Below are positions 23,696-35,480 of a stretch of DNA of 64,000 bases, one piece after another. A model generated the notes under the pieces. It was not told the origin of the DNA. It did no database searches and saw only the letters and a program-made list of their open reading frames with translations. The DNA lies in the NCBI GenBank assembly GCA_964017235.1, contig OZ024940.1, forward strand, positions 29,196,573 to 29,260,572. The letters run 5' to 3'. The position numbers and the translations under genes were made by a program. Within the stretch, counting starts at the first letter, position 1. Every line of letters begins with the position of its first letter. This DNA comes from Sabellastarte sp. h YS-2021. Lineage: Eukaryota > Annelida > Polychaeta > Sabellida > Sabellidae.

Positions 23696-23840
23696 AACAG
23701 TTAATAGCAAGGGTCATACTGGGAGAGGCCCTCGTGATTGCCACTTGTGGGAGTTGAACCAACACAAAGTTGACAGGTTCTCTCGTTCACCTTCCCTGTC
23801 ACTCCACCTGGCAGTAATCCCAGATGGCCTGGGTCATAAT
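23696..23840 (-). mobile_element. Degenerate SINE (family B)
   Basis: Contains the minus-strand B-box region GGTTCAACTCCCACAAGTG and AGTATGACCCTTGC, as in the other family B copies. The right half is unrelated or strongly mutated, so the boundary is approximate. Confidence 0.45.
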
Positions 23841-24108
23841 AAACTCATTTCTTGGATAGGTGTTGGCCATCTCTGAGGCAAAGCTCACAAATAGCCACTA
23901 GCTTCTAAGGGAAAGATGTTCAAGGGTAATAAAAAGTATAAACAATTTAAACTATTCCTGTCAACCACACATAAAAGCTATTAAGTAAAAAAAATATATG
24001 TTAGGGTTAGGGTTAGCTAATGATGTGATGAGATGAAATCGAACCAATGCAATCATCTTTAAGCACACAAATATATATTTGATCCATACTTATTGATATG
24101 ACACTTGG

Positions 24109-24342
24109 TTTTGTTTGTTTATTTGGGGTTTAGCGTCGCTTTCAACACTGTACATGTCATATCATGACGGGTAGTTGGAAGGGCAGAGGAAACCAGTACA
24201 TAGAGTTCGCTAGGGTTGTCTACTGTAAACTGCCGAATAACAGCAAGCAACTACCAGCTTTCCCACTTGAGGCCGTACGGGGATCGATCCTCGGCCTCAG
24301 AGGTGGGAGGCGAGAGTGTTACCACTCTGCCACCGTGGCCCC
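24109..24342 (-). mobile_element. tRNA-derived SINE (family A) with perfect 15-bp target duplication
   Basis: TGATATGACACTTGG occurs exactly at 24094-24108 and 24343-24357, flanking the element. On the minus strand it starts GGGGCCACGGTGGCAGAGTGG (A box inside), then has B box GGATCGATCCCC. It ends TGAAAGCGACGCTAAACCCC plus AAATAAACAAACAAA. This is a clear product of target-primed reverse transcription. Confidence 0.9.
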
Positions 24343-24379
24343 TGATATGACACTTGGAAACAAGCATTTAGTCTTGAAG

Positions 24380-24860
24380 TGTGTTGCAGTTAAATTATTT
24401 CTATAGTTCGTGAAATGTTTGAAGCATAACAACAGGGTGTCGTTTGTAACCAAATTCTTTCCTTTATAAGGAAATAAAATGTCAGAACTCGTTCAACAAC
24501 CGGTTTTATATTCTCAGGTTAACAATTTAACTCTGTTTGCACAAAAGCATTAATTGAAAAATATTTACAGGCACATACAAATGTGCAATATAACAAATTA
24601 AAGTGACACAAAAAATGATTATGATTCACATTTTAGTACAAATCTATTTAGCTACACAGATCATTTGAGAAAAGAGTCATAGTCTTTGGGCATATTTTAA
24701 AACTGTTACATTATATTCAAGCTCTGTCAAGCATATACAGGTTGCTACAAAAACTGAGGGGAATAATATGTCATGATTGTAAAATACGCTGTGGTTTCTA
24801 TTTGTTCAGCAGACTTCAAATCAAACAGTATATTTTGTTGTATCAAATGCAAGTTTACAT
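24380..24860. repeat. Unclassified interspersed repeat, copy 2
   Basis: Partner of 22840-23320 at an offset of about 1540 bases. The blocks continue to AATTTTGACAGG and GACAATGAAGGAGCTATAT, which also occurs near 52656. A further fragment of the left part lies near 25085-25190. Confidence 0.6.
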
Positions 24861-25610
24861 GTAATTTTGACAGGCCAATTTTTCACCAATACAGCTGACA
24901 ATGAAGGAGCTATATACTTTCTCTTTCAAACATGTTCCGATAAAAAGGCAGTGATAAGGCTATTGCTACATAATTTACATAGCTTAGTCTCTGTTCTTGG
25001 TCAACCAAATGGAACCGATCTTTCTCTGTAACCAAACTACAACTGAGGATTTTCAAATCAACCATTTTTTTGTGTTGTTTTGACATATAAAAGGGAATTC
25101 ATGAAAATTTGCATATAGTCTTTCAGTATTATATTGTTAAATCATTGCCATATTTGGTGAAGTTTTTGAAATGTAAAGAGAGGGGTAGCTCAGACAATCT
25201 CACAGGTAGATTTATGTTAGTTCACCGACAAGGATATTTCAAGCTTAATGATATCAGTTACTGAAATAGACAGTGGAACAGTGGCCCGTACCCAAGACAA
25301 ACTCTGTTGTGTTTGTGAAGGGTAAATTTATGCATGTTTTGAATGAAAGGTTTTCAGTGTGATATTTGCTGAAAGTTTTACAGTATGGGGTAATTCATAT
25401 ACTCAGTATTTCAACTGTTAAGGTAGGCATTCTTTTTTTATTTTAAGTCATTAAAACTTGGGGCTAAATGAAAAATTAATCATACAAGGGAATTTTAGGT
25501 CACTATTATTAAACACTCAATTAAGAAAAGTAACACCCTACTTGGCCACTAATTTTATTGGAAGAAATAGAAATTTTATTACTGAACACATGTGGTAAAC
25601 AATACCTATA

Positions 25611-26095
25611 CAGTAGACTCTCAATTATTCGAACCTCTTGGGAGACATCACTGAAGTTTGGATAATCAGGAGGTTTGGATAGCCGAGAGTGAGCTCCACA
25701 TGTATATTAAAGTCTCCATTGAGAGTGAAACCTTTTTTGGCCGAAAATCTACCCCTGTTCAATTGTCACAAGTATGCCTTCTGACCTCAACCATGATGCA
25801 GTTAATAGTGTCACTGTTGATACCTAGATCACACTTTGACTTGTCTGAGCTTCAATGAGGTTCATTGTGCTTCACTGTTTGGAAGGATCTGTTCAGCACA
25901 ATTGTGTAAATTTTAGTTGGCATAGGGCACATTCTATAGAGTGTGGATAAGATGTTGAAGAAACAATAAAATTTTAAAATGTTTGAAAAACTTGCTATGA
26001 GTCCTCAAGAAGTGTACTTAAACATCCATGGTGGCGGTTTGAAGGGATGTTTGGATGGCTATCCAAACACAAGGTCACTTCTCGAACCCATAAGG
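25611..26095. mobile_element. Possible pogo/Tigger-like MITE
   Basis: The left end TA-CAGTAGACTCTCAATTATTCG, followed by GTTTGGATAATCAGG, has the look of pogo-type terminal repeats. The right end (CTATCCAAACACAAGG, TTCTCGAACC) is an imperfect inverted counterpart. There is no transposase. Boundaries and class are tentative. Confidence 0.35.
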
Positions 26096-27538
26096 ACAAA
26101 GTCATGAAATGAAACAAAAGAAGTATCATTGTAAATTTGCTCTTTTACAATAATATTTCTTTTATTTTGTTTTTGAAAAAATAAAGAGTGAAGCAGCATA
26201 TTTTCAAGTTCATGAAATGAAATTCAACTATTTATTGTCCACCATGAGCTGTATTTTATCTGGATATCAGGAAATACTTTTTGTATACAAAAGCTTCACC
26301 TTACCATGGATAAAAGTATCAATAACTTATGGTTTTTCACTAATGTCTCAGAAATTATGTAACCTACAAATATGTATTATAACTCATTAGAAATGTCTTT
26401 TTATAGCCCTTCTGCTCATGTTTTTTTGCATAAAAATCCATCCAAAATCGTTGAGAAATTGCAAGTTTAATACTGAGATTTTGTACATATATTGGTCCCC
26501 CTGCATATATGAGATCCTTTTTTATTCTCTCTTTAAATATGGATTACATGCCAAGTATACAGCCACGATGCCTCAATGATATACTGCCAGAAAGAACAAA
26601 AATTTTAACAGAAATTAAGTTAAATGAGTTAATTTTTCAAGGAATTTGTAACTGTTATGTTGATAAAGACATATTTGAAGTAGTAAGAAAATGCATTGCA
26701 AAATCAACAAGGTTGAAAGTGGTTTCGGTTTACAAGCAGAAGCCACAAAGCCATCAGAAACACGAGTAGTACACTGAAGCGGTCACCCGTCCCTGTACTA
26801 ATGTAGCCCATTGCCACTTAACTTCAGTGGACAGGTAGATACTCATCATGCTGCAATACAAATCATGAAAGTCCGGAGACAAAAAAAGAAAAAAAGTGAT
26901 TTCTATAGCTGCTAAACTGAACATTAATTAATGAAACAAGAGCCTGTTGTGTCCAAAATTGGTTTTGAGCAATTATCATAAAATATAGTTTAAATAAAAG
27001 ACAATACCACGATGCCAAATTAGCATAAACTATCCTAATCTTACATTTATACAATAAACAGTATAGTGCATTCTCTGCAAATAAAGTAAAACTAAACACC
27101 TAGAGTGTGGGAATCCTCCAACAGAGATGTCTAATGGAAAGAAATGTCCATTACAAAATAACTTTCGTTTTATTAGTCGAATCTTCAATTCGAGTTATGT
27201 ACTGGGTTGTGGCCGTGATTTTAAATTGGCCGTTTAAGCCCTTAAATATCAAATTCTGCATAATATTTCTTTAAATATCTGTACATTAAGGTGTATAGTA
27301 TACACTCTGCCATTTTTAAAATTTTTAATGCTTTTGTTAAGTTATATTTTATGAAGTAAGAAGCTTGTCTAGCACTACGTCTGGCTTTCTATAAGGTCCC
27401 GTATGTCCTAGAAACTAATGTTTTCCCCATTGTAATGGCCTACTCAAACGAGTCTTTTTTAACGGTTTCATCTGCTGGTTTCTAGACGTGAAAGCCCAAT
27501 TAAAGTATATATATATATTTATTTATCTGCTGGTTTAT
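26096..27538. other. AT-rich intergenic stretch
   Basis: Nothing firm. A short motif ACAAAGCCATCAGAAACACG at 26747 also occurs in variant form near 22480 and 46003, so some dispersed repeat is present. A + strand frame at 26509-26769 has no recognisable domain. Confidence 0.35.
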
Positions 27539-28157
27539 CACACAGTCACTGTTAGTGTAAAATCATTGTCTGCACATCTACGTGACTTCTATCATTCATA
27601 GAAGCATGACAATTTGTTATGAACCATTCACATCGCTTGGCAGATATTTGTGTTCTGAATAGGTAGTCACAGCCTTCTCTTTTGTCAAACAAATAAACCG
27701 CAAAAAAATTAATGAATGAAGTGATGTTGCGGTAGTACTAGACATTGGCCAATATTAATATGGGGTGATGCGCAGACAATGTTTTTACAATAACAGTGCC
27801 TGCGCAACACTTAGTGGTTATACGACTATGGAATTCGTGAAATGATTCGTGGCACACCATTGTAGTTCTAAATTCAACCACTCAAAGTCCCTCGTGTATA
27901 TTTGGGTTTCCATTTCCTAGAACTTATCACATGATTTCATTTTTTCTGTCAATCGGTTTCAAAGTGTTGGAAGAAGTTGTGAATAGAAAATATGGGGGAT
28001 GCGCAGACATCGAGTTTACACTAACAGTGACTGTGTGACACTTGAGGATAAAATAAGAACAATGACAATAAGAACAATGAAATGAAGTTGCTTTTTACTG
28101 AATGAAAGCTTGTACTATCACTTCATTCACTTTTTTGCGGTTTAATTGTTTGACAAA
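27539..28157. repeat. Interleaved inverted repeats upstream of the CARD exon
   Basis: Pair A: CACACAGTCACTGTTAGTG at 27539 and its inverse ending at 28037, 36 of 40 bases matching. Pair B: 27681-27725 (TTTGTCAAACAAATAAACCG...) and its inverse 28118-28157. The order is A, B, A', B', so a single hairpin cannot form. A third partial A copy lies at 27768-27812. Confidence 0.65.
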
Positions 28158-28711
28158 TGACGACGAAGACTGCACTGGACGCTACCCATACACGAAAAGT
28201 ATCGACTACCACAATGCACAAAATATATTTTCTTATTTTAAATGAAATTGTTGAATATTTTATTAGAATACTTACAGTTTGCTTCTGTAAAATATCCAGA
28301 TATCCATATACTAACACTTTAATTATGTCTTCCAAATTGTTTTATATTTACCAAATAAACCAGTTCCACACTTCAAAATTAAAATATGTCTTCTCACTTC
28401 AAAATCAAATTTCAAACTGCGCATCTACAGACCCCTTATATTTGTAAACCGTTCACATCATGTCACTACAAATACCCATCTCGCTACACAAATTTGAAAA
28501 CAACTTCTCTGGAAGCAATTTGCAAATGCGGGCGAAAAGACGGAGTTTACAGATTCAACACCCACTGCTCTCCTAAGATTCGACTCTGTGGTTGGCAGAA
28601 AGCCAGCCACTCCACCCTTGTTTAACATGCTAACAGAATATACAGATTCTAAAAATCACTCTTTCTCATGTATTAATTTTCTAATAATTGAAACTTTTAT
28701 TACAGTAATGA

Positions 28712-28882
28712 CCGGTTCGAATCTTGGGCCGGGTGCTTCATGTTGGAAAGTTGGTAGTTACTTCCCGATGGCTGGTGGTTTACAGTGCAGTATGCACTAG
28801 TTTCCTCTACCTGTAAACTACCCGTCGCAATATGACCCTGGCTGTTGAATGCGACGTAAAACAACAAATAAATCAAAGCAAA
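28712..28882 (+). mobile_element. 5'-truncated SINE (family A) next to the CARD exon
   Basis: Starts at the B box (GGTTCGAATCTTGGGCCGGG) and ends ACGTAAAACAACAAATAAAT. Flanks ATTACAGTAATGA and ATTACAGAAATGA (12 of 13) form a target duplication. It ends only ~55 bases before the acceptor of the CARD exon. Confidence 0.8.
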
Positions 28883-28951
28883 ATTACAGAAATGATAGTC
28901 TTTCTACCATTACATGTCCAAACATTGGCTTTTCAGAGAAAGTGGTACAAT

Positions 28952-29312
28952 ATGGCTCAGAAAACAGATGCCAGCACAGAAGACATTTTGAAAGGTGTAA
29001 TATCTCACCAAAAGAAATATCTATCAGAGAATGTACTGGTGACCGATTTTTTGGATCTTCTGTTGTCAGAGGGTGTCATTGAACAGGCAAAAGAAGAGGA
29101 AGTCCAAGCATGTTTGTCAAATAAAGGAAAAACTAATGCGGCAAGCTTGTTTTGGTCAATGCTGCTGAGAGATGAAATACCAGTAATAACATTCGTAGAG
29201 GCTATACAGAGAAAAACTAAACCTAAACATTGGATATGTGATAAACTGGATGAGTTTGTAGCCAAGGTCAAATCTGGAGAATGGCCTTTGTATGGAGAAC
29301 CAGATTTTAAAA
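28952..29312 (+). CDS. CARD exon of a CARD-NACHT-LRR (NLR-like) receptor
   Basis: A TTGGCTTTTCAG acceptor ends at 28936 and the first ATG (MAQKTDASTEDILKG) follows at 28952. Residues ~10-98 read as a six-helix death-fold domain of the CARD type: ILKGVISHQKKYL, then VTDFLDLLLSEGVI, KTNAASLFWSML and ITFVEAIQ. CARDs bind other CARDs to recruit adaptors or caspases, which is family knowledge. The frame stays open to a stop at 29350, but AAAA|GTAGGT at 29312/29313 is a good phase-1 donor. The exon at 37817 begins with two bases that complete a Lys codon, so the two join in frame. If unspliced, the product would be a 133-residue CARD-only protein. No transcript data; the joining is inferred. Confidence 0.7.
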
Positions 29313-29839
29313 GTAGGTTCCAATATTTCTATCTCAAATTTTTAAAGTAATTAACTAGTATTTTTTATGAAATGACATATACATAACAATACATGTTAGT
29401 TAATGTATAAAAATAAATTTTAAAATTAACAACTATTAGATAAAATAGGGTCAAATATTGCGATATATTAATTACTGACTAAGTGATTATCATTTGCCTT
29501 ACCCTAATCTTTTGAAGCGTTATTTGAAGGTATTCTGCTTATGATTCTAGTATATTGAGGCCAGAATTAACTGTAACTCTTGCACCTTAATAATTTGGGA
29601 TTTGAAATTTGACTACATTCCAAAGGATGTCTTGTTGTCATTCACCAGTATTTTGAAATGAAGCTTGATCCACAAGGTTATGTTGTGAGATACTTTGGAT
29701 TTAGTCCCATGAGTATGTCACGTATATAAATTTGTAAACATGACCTTCAGCCACTTAATGCCCTATAGATGAAAAATTATATGTGGCTCATATCTCTAAA
29801 ATTTTACCTAGGAACAGAGTAATATATTTTGCGTACATT

Positions 29840-30660
29840 ACAAAAATTCAAGACTTTATTTTGAGGCTAAAATTGTGTTTGAGGTCCATAAAGACCCTAC
29901 TTAGTCATTTTTCTACATTTTCCACATATTTTGCTCTGAATATTAATTCTGATGAATCTTAAGCTGTACTAGATAAAACTATTATGTATAATTTTTGTCT
30001 GTGGAACATTTCAGAGCTGTGGCTTTAATTTTATGGTTACTTTAAGGTCTCTAAAATATCCAGAGAACCAATTTGTGGGTTTTTGCCACTTTTAAGCCCA
30101 ACAGGTCAAACATTATGTGGTTGATTCACCTAAAGTCTATGTGAGCCCATAACCACCTCATCCAATGACTTTTTGTGTGTTTTTCATATATTTTGAATGA
30201 TAACTTAAAATGGTGAGTCTGACCAGACGCAAACAGTAGTAGATGGAAGCTGTATCTGTGATCTTTCTTCATAAAAAATTTAACATCTGTAGTTTTAATT
30301 TTAAGGTTACCTTAAGATTTCAAAAATGGCCACAGGGACCAATTTCATGACCTATTTCTCACCTTAAACCCTACAGCTTTCACACTATGTCTCTCATCCA
30401 ACAAATACCTTATCTCATAATATATTTATCATTTTTGCTATATGCAAAAATCAAGGCTTTAGGTTGACATCTAACCTGTACATGATGACTCCACCTGAGA
30501 AAGACTTTTTTCTGCTTTTTTCACTAATCTGCTTTGTAGCATGTAAAGTTTGAGGAGCCTGACACTGTACTAAATATAACTCATTTATGTTATTTATGTC
30601 TGTGGAAAAAATAGCTCTGTGGTTTAAAGCTTAAGGTCACCTTAAGGTATAAAATTATGT
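29840..30660. repeat. Three degenerate ~300-bp repeat units
   Basis: Blocks like TTAAGGTTACCTTAAG recur near 30040, 30300 and 30631, each followed by AAAAT(A/G), a C/G-rich patch and GACCAATTT-like text. Spacing is about 265 and 330 bases. Strongly decayed; family unknown. Confidence 0.45.
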
Positions 30661-31562
30661 TCAGAAGGATCAACTATAAGAACTTCTTGTCTTTAAACTA
30701 TGTATGAGGTAATGAAGACACACCCATTTAAATTACAAACACCATTAATATCCCAGGTTTGTCCCGGATGAAATGTAGGTGCATGAATGGATTTAGTTTG
30801 GTCATTCCTAGACCCTACCCCACCCTGTATTTTCATTCACATGCATGTCAAAATAGCATATGCCTTTTTTCTGTTTCTCTTAAACAATATACACATACAC
30901 TGATCTACAGTATCATTTTACACATGATCACTGTCAAATCTACAATGACCTTTACTGAAATTAATACAAGGTCACACTTTCTTTTAGTTACTCACTTTGG
31001 TTTTTTCGGTTTTACACTTTGAACCAGTCTTTGTGCATTTCAGTTTTTAATTTTTTCTAACAAATTTGACCCGTCAAACTGATCTTTCCCTTTTCAGTGT
31101 CTTGGAGTACAGCAGCATATGCTTTCTTTTCAATATTCATTGATAACTCTATGGCATCCTGCATTAGATATATTAAATAATGCACCATATTTTCTTAAAT
31201 ATTGTGATTTTGTTAATCCAAGACACAGAGAGAAGCCACAGAAAATATCATCCAATGAAATTACAGTCAGAAATCAAAGCCAAGGTTTCAAATCATGTAA
31301 AATATTTGAGTGATGTTAATAAGACAATGACCAAAATGGTTATTATCATGTACATTATTATTATTGTATGTATCTATTTTTAGAATAAACTAAATGGAAG
31401 ACATTAAAAAACTGAGCACTATTAGAAATTAGGCAAAAACATCCACATAAAAATTTGCCTTAGGAAATAATATTTTTTTTTGTATTTCATATGTTTATTT
31501 CAGTTTAAAGTTCAACGTTACATTACAAGTTTACAAGAGAAAAAAAAAAAAAAAGATATGTT

Positions 31563-31800
31563 ACACAACAATCTATACTGTAATAACTGTGTCTCATATA
31601 ACACATTTTTAATACACCAACTTTTTCCGTGAATGACTCATTTATCTTTGACATTTGCATTTCGTTCATTGCTAAAATAATATATTTATACAACAGTCTG
31701 TGCTGTAATACTATCTCGTATAACACATTTTAATAAACCGAATTTTTCCATGAATGACTCGTTTTCATCCTTGATATTTGCACTTTGTTCCATTACTACA
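31563..31800 (-). repeat. Tandem duplication at the 3' end of the LINE
   Basis: 31563-31673 and 31689-31795 are two related ~110-bp copies. The last ORF residues (MEKFGLLKC) have a counterpart (TEKVGVLKM) in the second, out-of-ORF copy. It may be part of the RNA region recognised by the reverse transcriptase. Confidence 0.65.
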
Positions 31801-34800
31801 AGGGTTTCTTTGATCAAATCTAAATATGCTATAAAAAGTATCAGCTTTTTATTTCTTTTACATCTGCTTATGAATTGCTTACCTAGAAGTACAACCAAAT
31901 TGACCACATAAAAAAACTTTGGATTCAAGTTTATGAGACCTAGAAGAACCTCTAAGACTGTGAATGTCTTGTTGATATTCATATTTACCGCTAGCCATTC
32001 ACTAACATTTTCCCAAAAGGATTTGACATCCTGGCAATAGTAAAAATAGTGTTCCAAATTATCTACACCTTGACAGCTTTCACAGCTCTGAGTTTGGCTT
32101 ATTCCCCAAGTAAACAAATTATAATTGCAATTATAAACGCGATGTAGGATCTTGAACTGCATAGTCTGTATATACGTGTCTTTTACAATCTTGAAACATA
32201 GCATGTATATTTTTTTCCAATCAACATGTTCAAGAAAGGGGTAATACTCAACCCATTTATTTTGACTGACAGGCGTTATTATCTTCTGGGTTACAAAATA
32301 TTTATAAATTTGACTATTTTTTACTGTTTGTATATTACTGAAACATTTATATGGAATTCGATCTCCTGAACCAACATTAGTGAGCAATGGTGTCTGTAGA
32401 AGTCTCTTCCATTTCCTTGGGATAGCTGAGATTATTTGATTATATTTCATAATAGATATATTTATATTATACATTCTTTCAAGCTCTTCTCTATTCATAA
32501 AACTACAATTCTTTATGTCAAATATATCTTTTATTGAGGTTATTCCTACATTTACCCAATCTTTATAATTTTTGTAAATTATATCATTGCCTATGCATAT
32601 TGACACATTTTTCCAAATATTTTGTTGCAAAACTTCAGAGCTATTGCATGGTTCTACGTTTGTAAAATTAAACCAAGTGTAAAGTAAAGATGAATAAAAC
32701 TTTGTTGAGCATGTTTTATAAACACAGCATGGGTTGGTTCTGTTTAAAAGATCTTCTTTGCTAAAACCCATTAATTCATGAGCTAAAAATTTCCATTTAG
32801 CATTGATGTTATTGAGTAATCGTTTAACAAAGGTTATTCGAGCTGTATTAATGATAGCCTTTATGGAAATCATTTTTAAGCCACCCAAAGGAACTGGTAG
32901 TATCAACACTTCTTTTGAAACCAAATGCTTTCTATTGCTCCAGACAAAATTAAAAATTATTTTCTCCATACGAGCAATAAATGTATCATTCAAGGGAAAA
33001 ACAGAAGCTAGTTGCTGCATATGTGGAACTATCAGAGATTTTAATACCGTTATTTTGCCTTTAATTGTGAGACATCTTGAGCTCCATGAGTTTATAGTAT
33101 TTTGCATAGTTTTCATCTTTTCATTTGTATTCAATTGAAACATTTCATCATAATTTATTGAGAACCAAAAACCCAAAGTCTTAAAAGGGCAATCTATCCA
33201 TTTGATACCAAACAAATTATTTGGTGTGCAATCAATGGATTGTAATGCAAGAGCTTCTGTTTTTTTCTTATTTAATTTTAGACCTGCGTATCTATAGAAT
33301 TCTTCAAATATTTCCATAACTACTTTTACTGATTCCAGATTATAAAGAAACATAGTCATGTCATCAGCAAACATACAGAGACGTATTTCTGTTTGGCCAA
33401 CAATAATACCAGTTAATTCTTCAGAGTGTCGCAAAATTATAGCTACAACCTCTACTACAAGAAGAAACAAAAGTGCACTGATAGGACAACCCTGTCTTAC
33501 CCCCTTTGAAAGTTTGAAAAAAGAAGACATGTGACCATTATTTGAGACACAACTTTCAATTTCTGAATACAAGGTGGCAATCCATTTCTGGAAGTTTTTG
33601 CCAAATCCATATTTTTGCAACACATGCTTAAGAAAAGTCCAGTTTATGGAATCAAACGCCTTTTCAAAGTCAACTAAAAGTATTATACATGGATGTTTTT
33701 TTATTTTACAAAATTCAATCATATCTGAGATAAGTCTAATATTCTCAAAACAACTTCTGCCACTCATATATCCTATTTGATCAGCATTTATCAATTCAGG
33801 TAAAGCTATTTTCAATCTATTAGCTAAAACTTTTGTTAAGATTTTATAATCTGTGTTCAAGATAGACAAGGGTCTCCATGATTTTAGCTCAGTAAGATCT
33901 TTGTCTTTTTTCGGAATGAGATTAATGATTCCTTGTCTTTGACTTGTGGTGAGTAGACCTTTCCTAAAGGAATTTTTGTAGGTATTGAGTAGAATGTCCT
34001 TAATATCTTCCCAAAAAACTCTATAAAATTCAACTGGTAGACCATCGATTCCAGGAGTTTTATTCAGGGCCAGACTTTTGACAGCTTTTTGAATTTCTTC
34101 GAGTGTTAATTCATCATCACAAATTATTTTTGTATTGTTAGAAATTTGTGGAATGCTAATTTTATCTAAATATGCTGATAAGTCTTCATTATTTATACCA
34201 TTTCCCAAATTTGAATATAAAGACGAGTAAAATTTTTTTTGATGTTCCAAAATTTCGGTCTGACTGAAAATAAGTTTATTGTTAATTTTCAAAGATTTGA
34301 TACTTCTGATATTATTTTTGGCCTTTTCTAGGTTTAAAAAGAACTTTGTTGGTTTCTCATTATTTTCAAGCAAGTTGCATCTAGATCTTACCATAGCACC
34401 TTTTACTTTATTTTCATACAACTCTTCTAATTCTTTTTTAACTTGGTTATATTCATCTACACTATTTAAATCTGGCGTGCTGGTAACAAGATTTTCTAAG
34501 GCTTCAAGTTTGGCTGAAAGCACATCTATTATTTTATTTTGTTCTTTATGTTTAGATATGGAGTATGTTATTGTATCTGTTCTTATTTTACATTTTATGT
34601 AATCCCATACAAGGTCCTTGTTAATCAAATTTTTTGCATCTTTTTTTGCTGTTAAAATTGTTTGTTTTATTAAACACATATAGTTTGTATCTTGTAGTAA
34701 GCTTACATTCATTTTCCACAGCCCCCTGCCTTTTTTTTGCTGCTTTATAACTGATAAGTTTAAGGAAAGTAGACTATGATCTGATTTTATACTTGGCAAG

Positions 34801-35480
34801 ATATCTGTAGAGGTTGTAGCAAATTCCAAATGACATGAAATTAAGAAGAAATCAATCCGAGATTGTGTGAACCCATATCTTGTTTTTTCACGCCTAGTGA
34901 ACCTCTTTTTTTGTGGATGCTTTAATCGCCATATATCCACTAGGTCAAGGTCATCTACAAGTTTCTTTAAATAAAATTTGTAGTTCGGGACACCTTTAGA
35001 AATGTTAGATTTTCCTAAAAAAACATCAAGATCTGTATTAAGGTCTCCTGCAAGAATTAGGTTATTTCCAAGATAGCTTTCAAGAATCTCTAACAGATAT
35101 TTACCAAAGGCCAATTGCTCTTTTGATTTATCCCCAGTTGGTGCATAAATATTTACAAGGGTATAATTTTCACCGAATATGTTACATTCAATAAGTAAAA
35201 ACCTGCCATCAGTGTCTTGTTTGACATTTACAATATCAAATGTTATTCTATGAGAAAACAATATTGCCACTCCCTTGCTATTTGTTTGGCCATGCGAAAA
35301 AAAAATCTTATTACCCCATTCGTTGCACCACATTTTTTCAGATGGAAGGTCACTATGACATTCTTGTAAAAATATGATGGCATTTCCCTTTGACTTTAGC
35401 CAAGAAAAAATGCTTTGCCTTTTTGTCTTGTTACCAGCTCCCCTTACATTTAAACAATAAAACTGTAAGTCATTCTCCAT
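31686..35480 (-). CDS. LINE endonuclease/reverse transcriptase (ORF2-like), 1264 aa
   Basis: N-terminal AP-type endonuclease, residues ~1-235: FYCLNVRGAGN, then IFLQECHSD with the metal-binding Glu, ILAGDLNTDLD, and SDHSLLSLNL with the catalytic Asp-His. Reverse transcriptase lies at ~430-730: LIPKKDKDLTELKSWRPLS, FEKAFDSINW, KGVRQGCPISALLF and the active site CMFADDMTMF near residue 703. A C-terminal Cys/His patch (CESCQGVDNLEHYFYYC) resembles the L1 Cys motif. This order and the wording of the endonuclease point to the L1/Tx1 group. The frame has no stops or shifts. It nicks target DNA and reverse transcribes its own RNA at the nick. It lies antisense to the host gene. Confidence 0.9.
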   Translation of the reverse strand: MENDLQFYCLNVRGAGNKTKRQSIFSWLKSKGNAIIFLQECHSDLPSEKMWCNEWGNKIFFSHGQTNSKGVAILFSHRITFDIVNVKQDTDGRFLLIECNIFGENYTLVNIYAPTGDKSKEQLAFGKYLLEILESYLGNNLILAGDLNTDLDVFLGKSNISKGVPNYKFYLKKLVDDLDLVDIWRLKHPQKKRFTRREKTRYGFTQSRIDFFLISCHLEFATTSTDILPSIKSDHSLLSLNLSVIKQQKKGRGLWKMNVSLLQDTNYMCLIKQTILTAKKDAKNLINKDLVWDYIKCKIRTDTITYSISKHKEQNKIIDVLSAKLEALENLVTSTPDLNSVDEYNQVKKELEELYENKVKGAMVRSRCNLLENNEKPTKFFLNLEKAKNNIRSIKSLKINNKLIFSQTEILEHQKKFYSSLYSNLGNGINNEDLSAYLDKISIPQISNNTKIICDDELTLEEIQKAVKSLALNKTPGIDGLPVEFYRVFWEDIKDILLNTYKNSFRKGLLTTSQRQGIINLIPKKDKDLTELKSWRPLSILNTDYKILTKVLANRLKIALPELINADQIGYMSGRSCFENIRLISDMIEFCKIKKHPCIILLVDFEKAFDSINWTFLKHVLQKYGFGKNFQKWIATLYSEIESCVSNNGHMSSFFKLSKGVRQGCPISALLFLLVVEVVAIILRHSEELTGIIVGQTEIRLCMFADDMTMFLYNLESVKVVMEIFEEFYRYAGLKLNKKKTEALALQSIDCTPNNLFGIKWIDCPFKTLGFWFSINYDEMFQLNTNEKMKTMQNTINSWSSRCLTIKGKITVLKSLIVPHMQQLASVFPLNDTFIARMEKIIFNFVWSNRKHLVSKEVLILPVPLGGLKMISIKAIINTARITFVKRLLNNINAKWKFLAHELMGFSKEDLLNRTNPCCVYKTCSTKFYSSLLYTWFNFTNVEPCNSSEVLQQNIWKNVSICIGNDIIYKNYKDWVNVGITSIKDIFDIKNCSFMNREELERMYNINISIMKYNQIISAIPRKWKRLLQTPLLTNVGSGDRIPYKCFSNIQTVKNSQIYKYFVTQKIITPVSQNKWVEYYPFLEHVDWKKIYMLCFKIVKDTYIQTMQFKILHRVYNCNYNLFTWGISQTQSCESCQGVDNLEHYFYYCQDVKSFWENVSEWLAVNMNINKTFTVLEVLLGLINLNPKFFYVVNLVVLLGKQFISRCKRNKKLILFIAYLDLIKETLVVMEQSANIKDENESFMEKFGLLKCVIRDSITAQTVV

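Noticed and set aside
23999..24016. TTAGGGTTAGGGTTAG, a telomere-like word
   Set aside because: Fewer than three repeats; too short for an interstitial telomere and probably chance or repair filler.
26509..26769. 86-residue frame with INxxELIFQGICNCYV-like text
   Set aside because: Not recognised; it overlaps a short dispersed repeat at its end and has no supporting signals.
28157..28447. 96-residue frame as an upstream exon of the CARD gene
   Set aside because: It overlaps the right inverted-repeat arm and has no domain or convincing donor.
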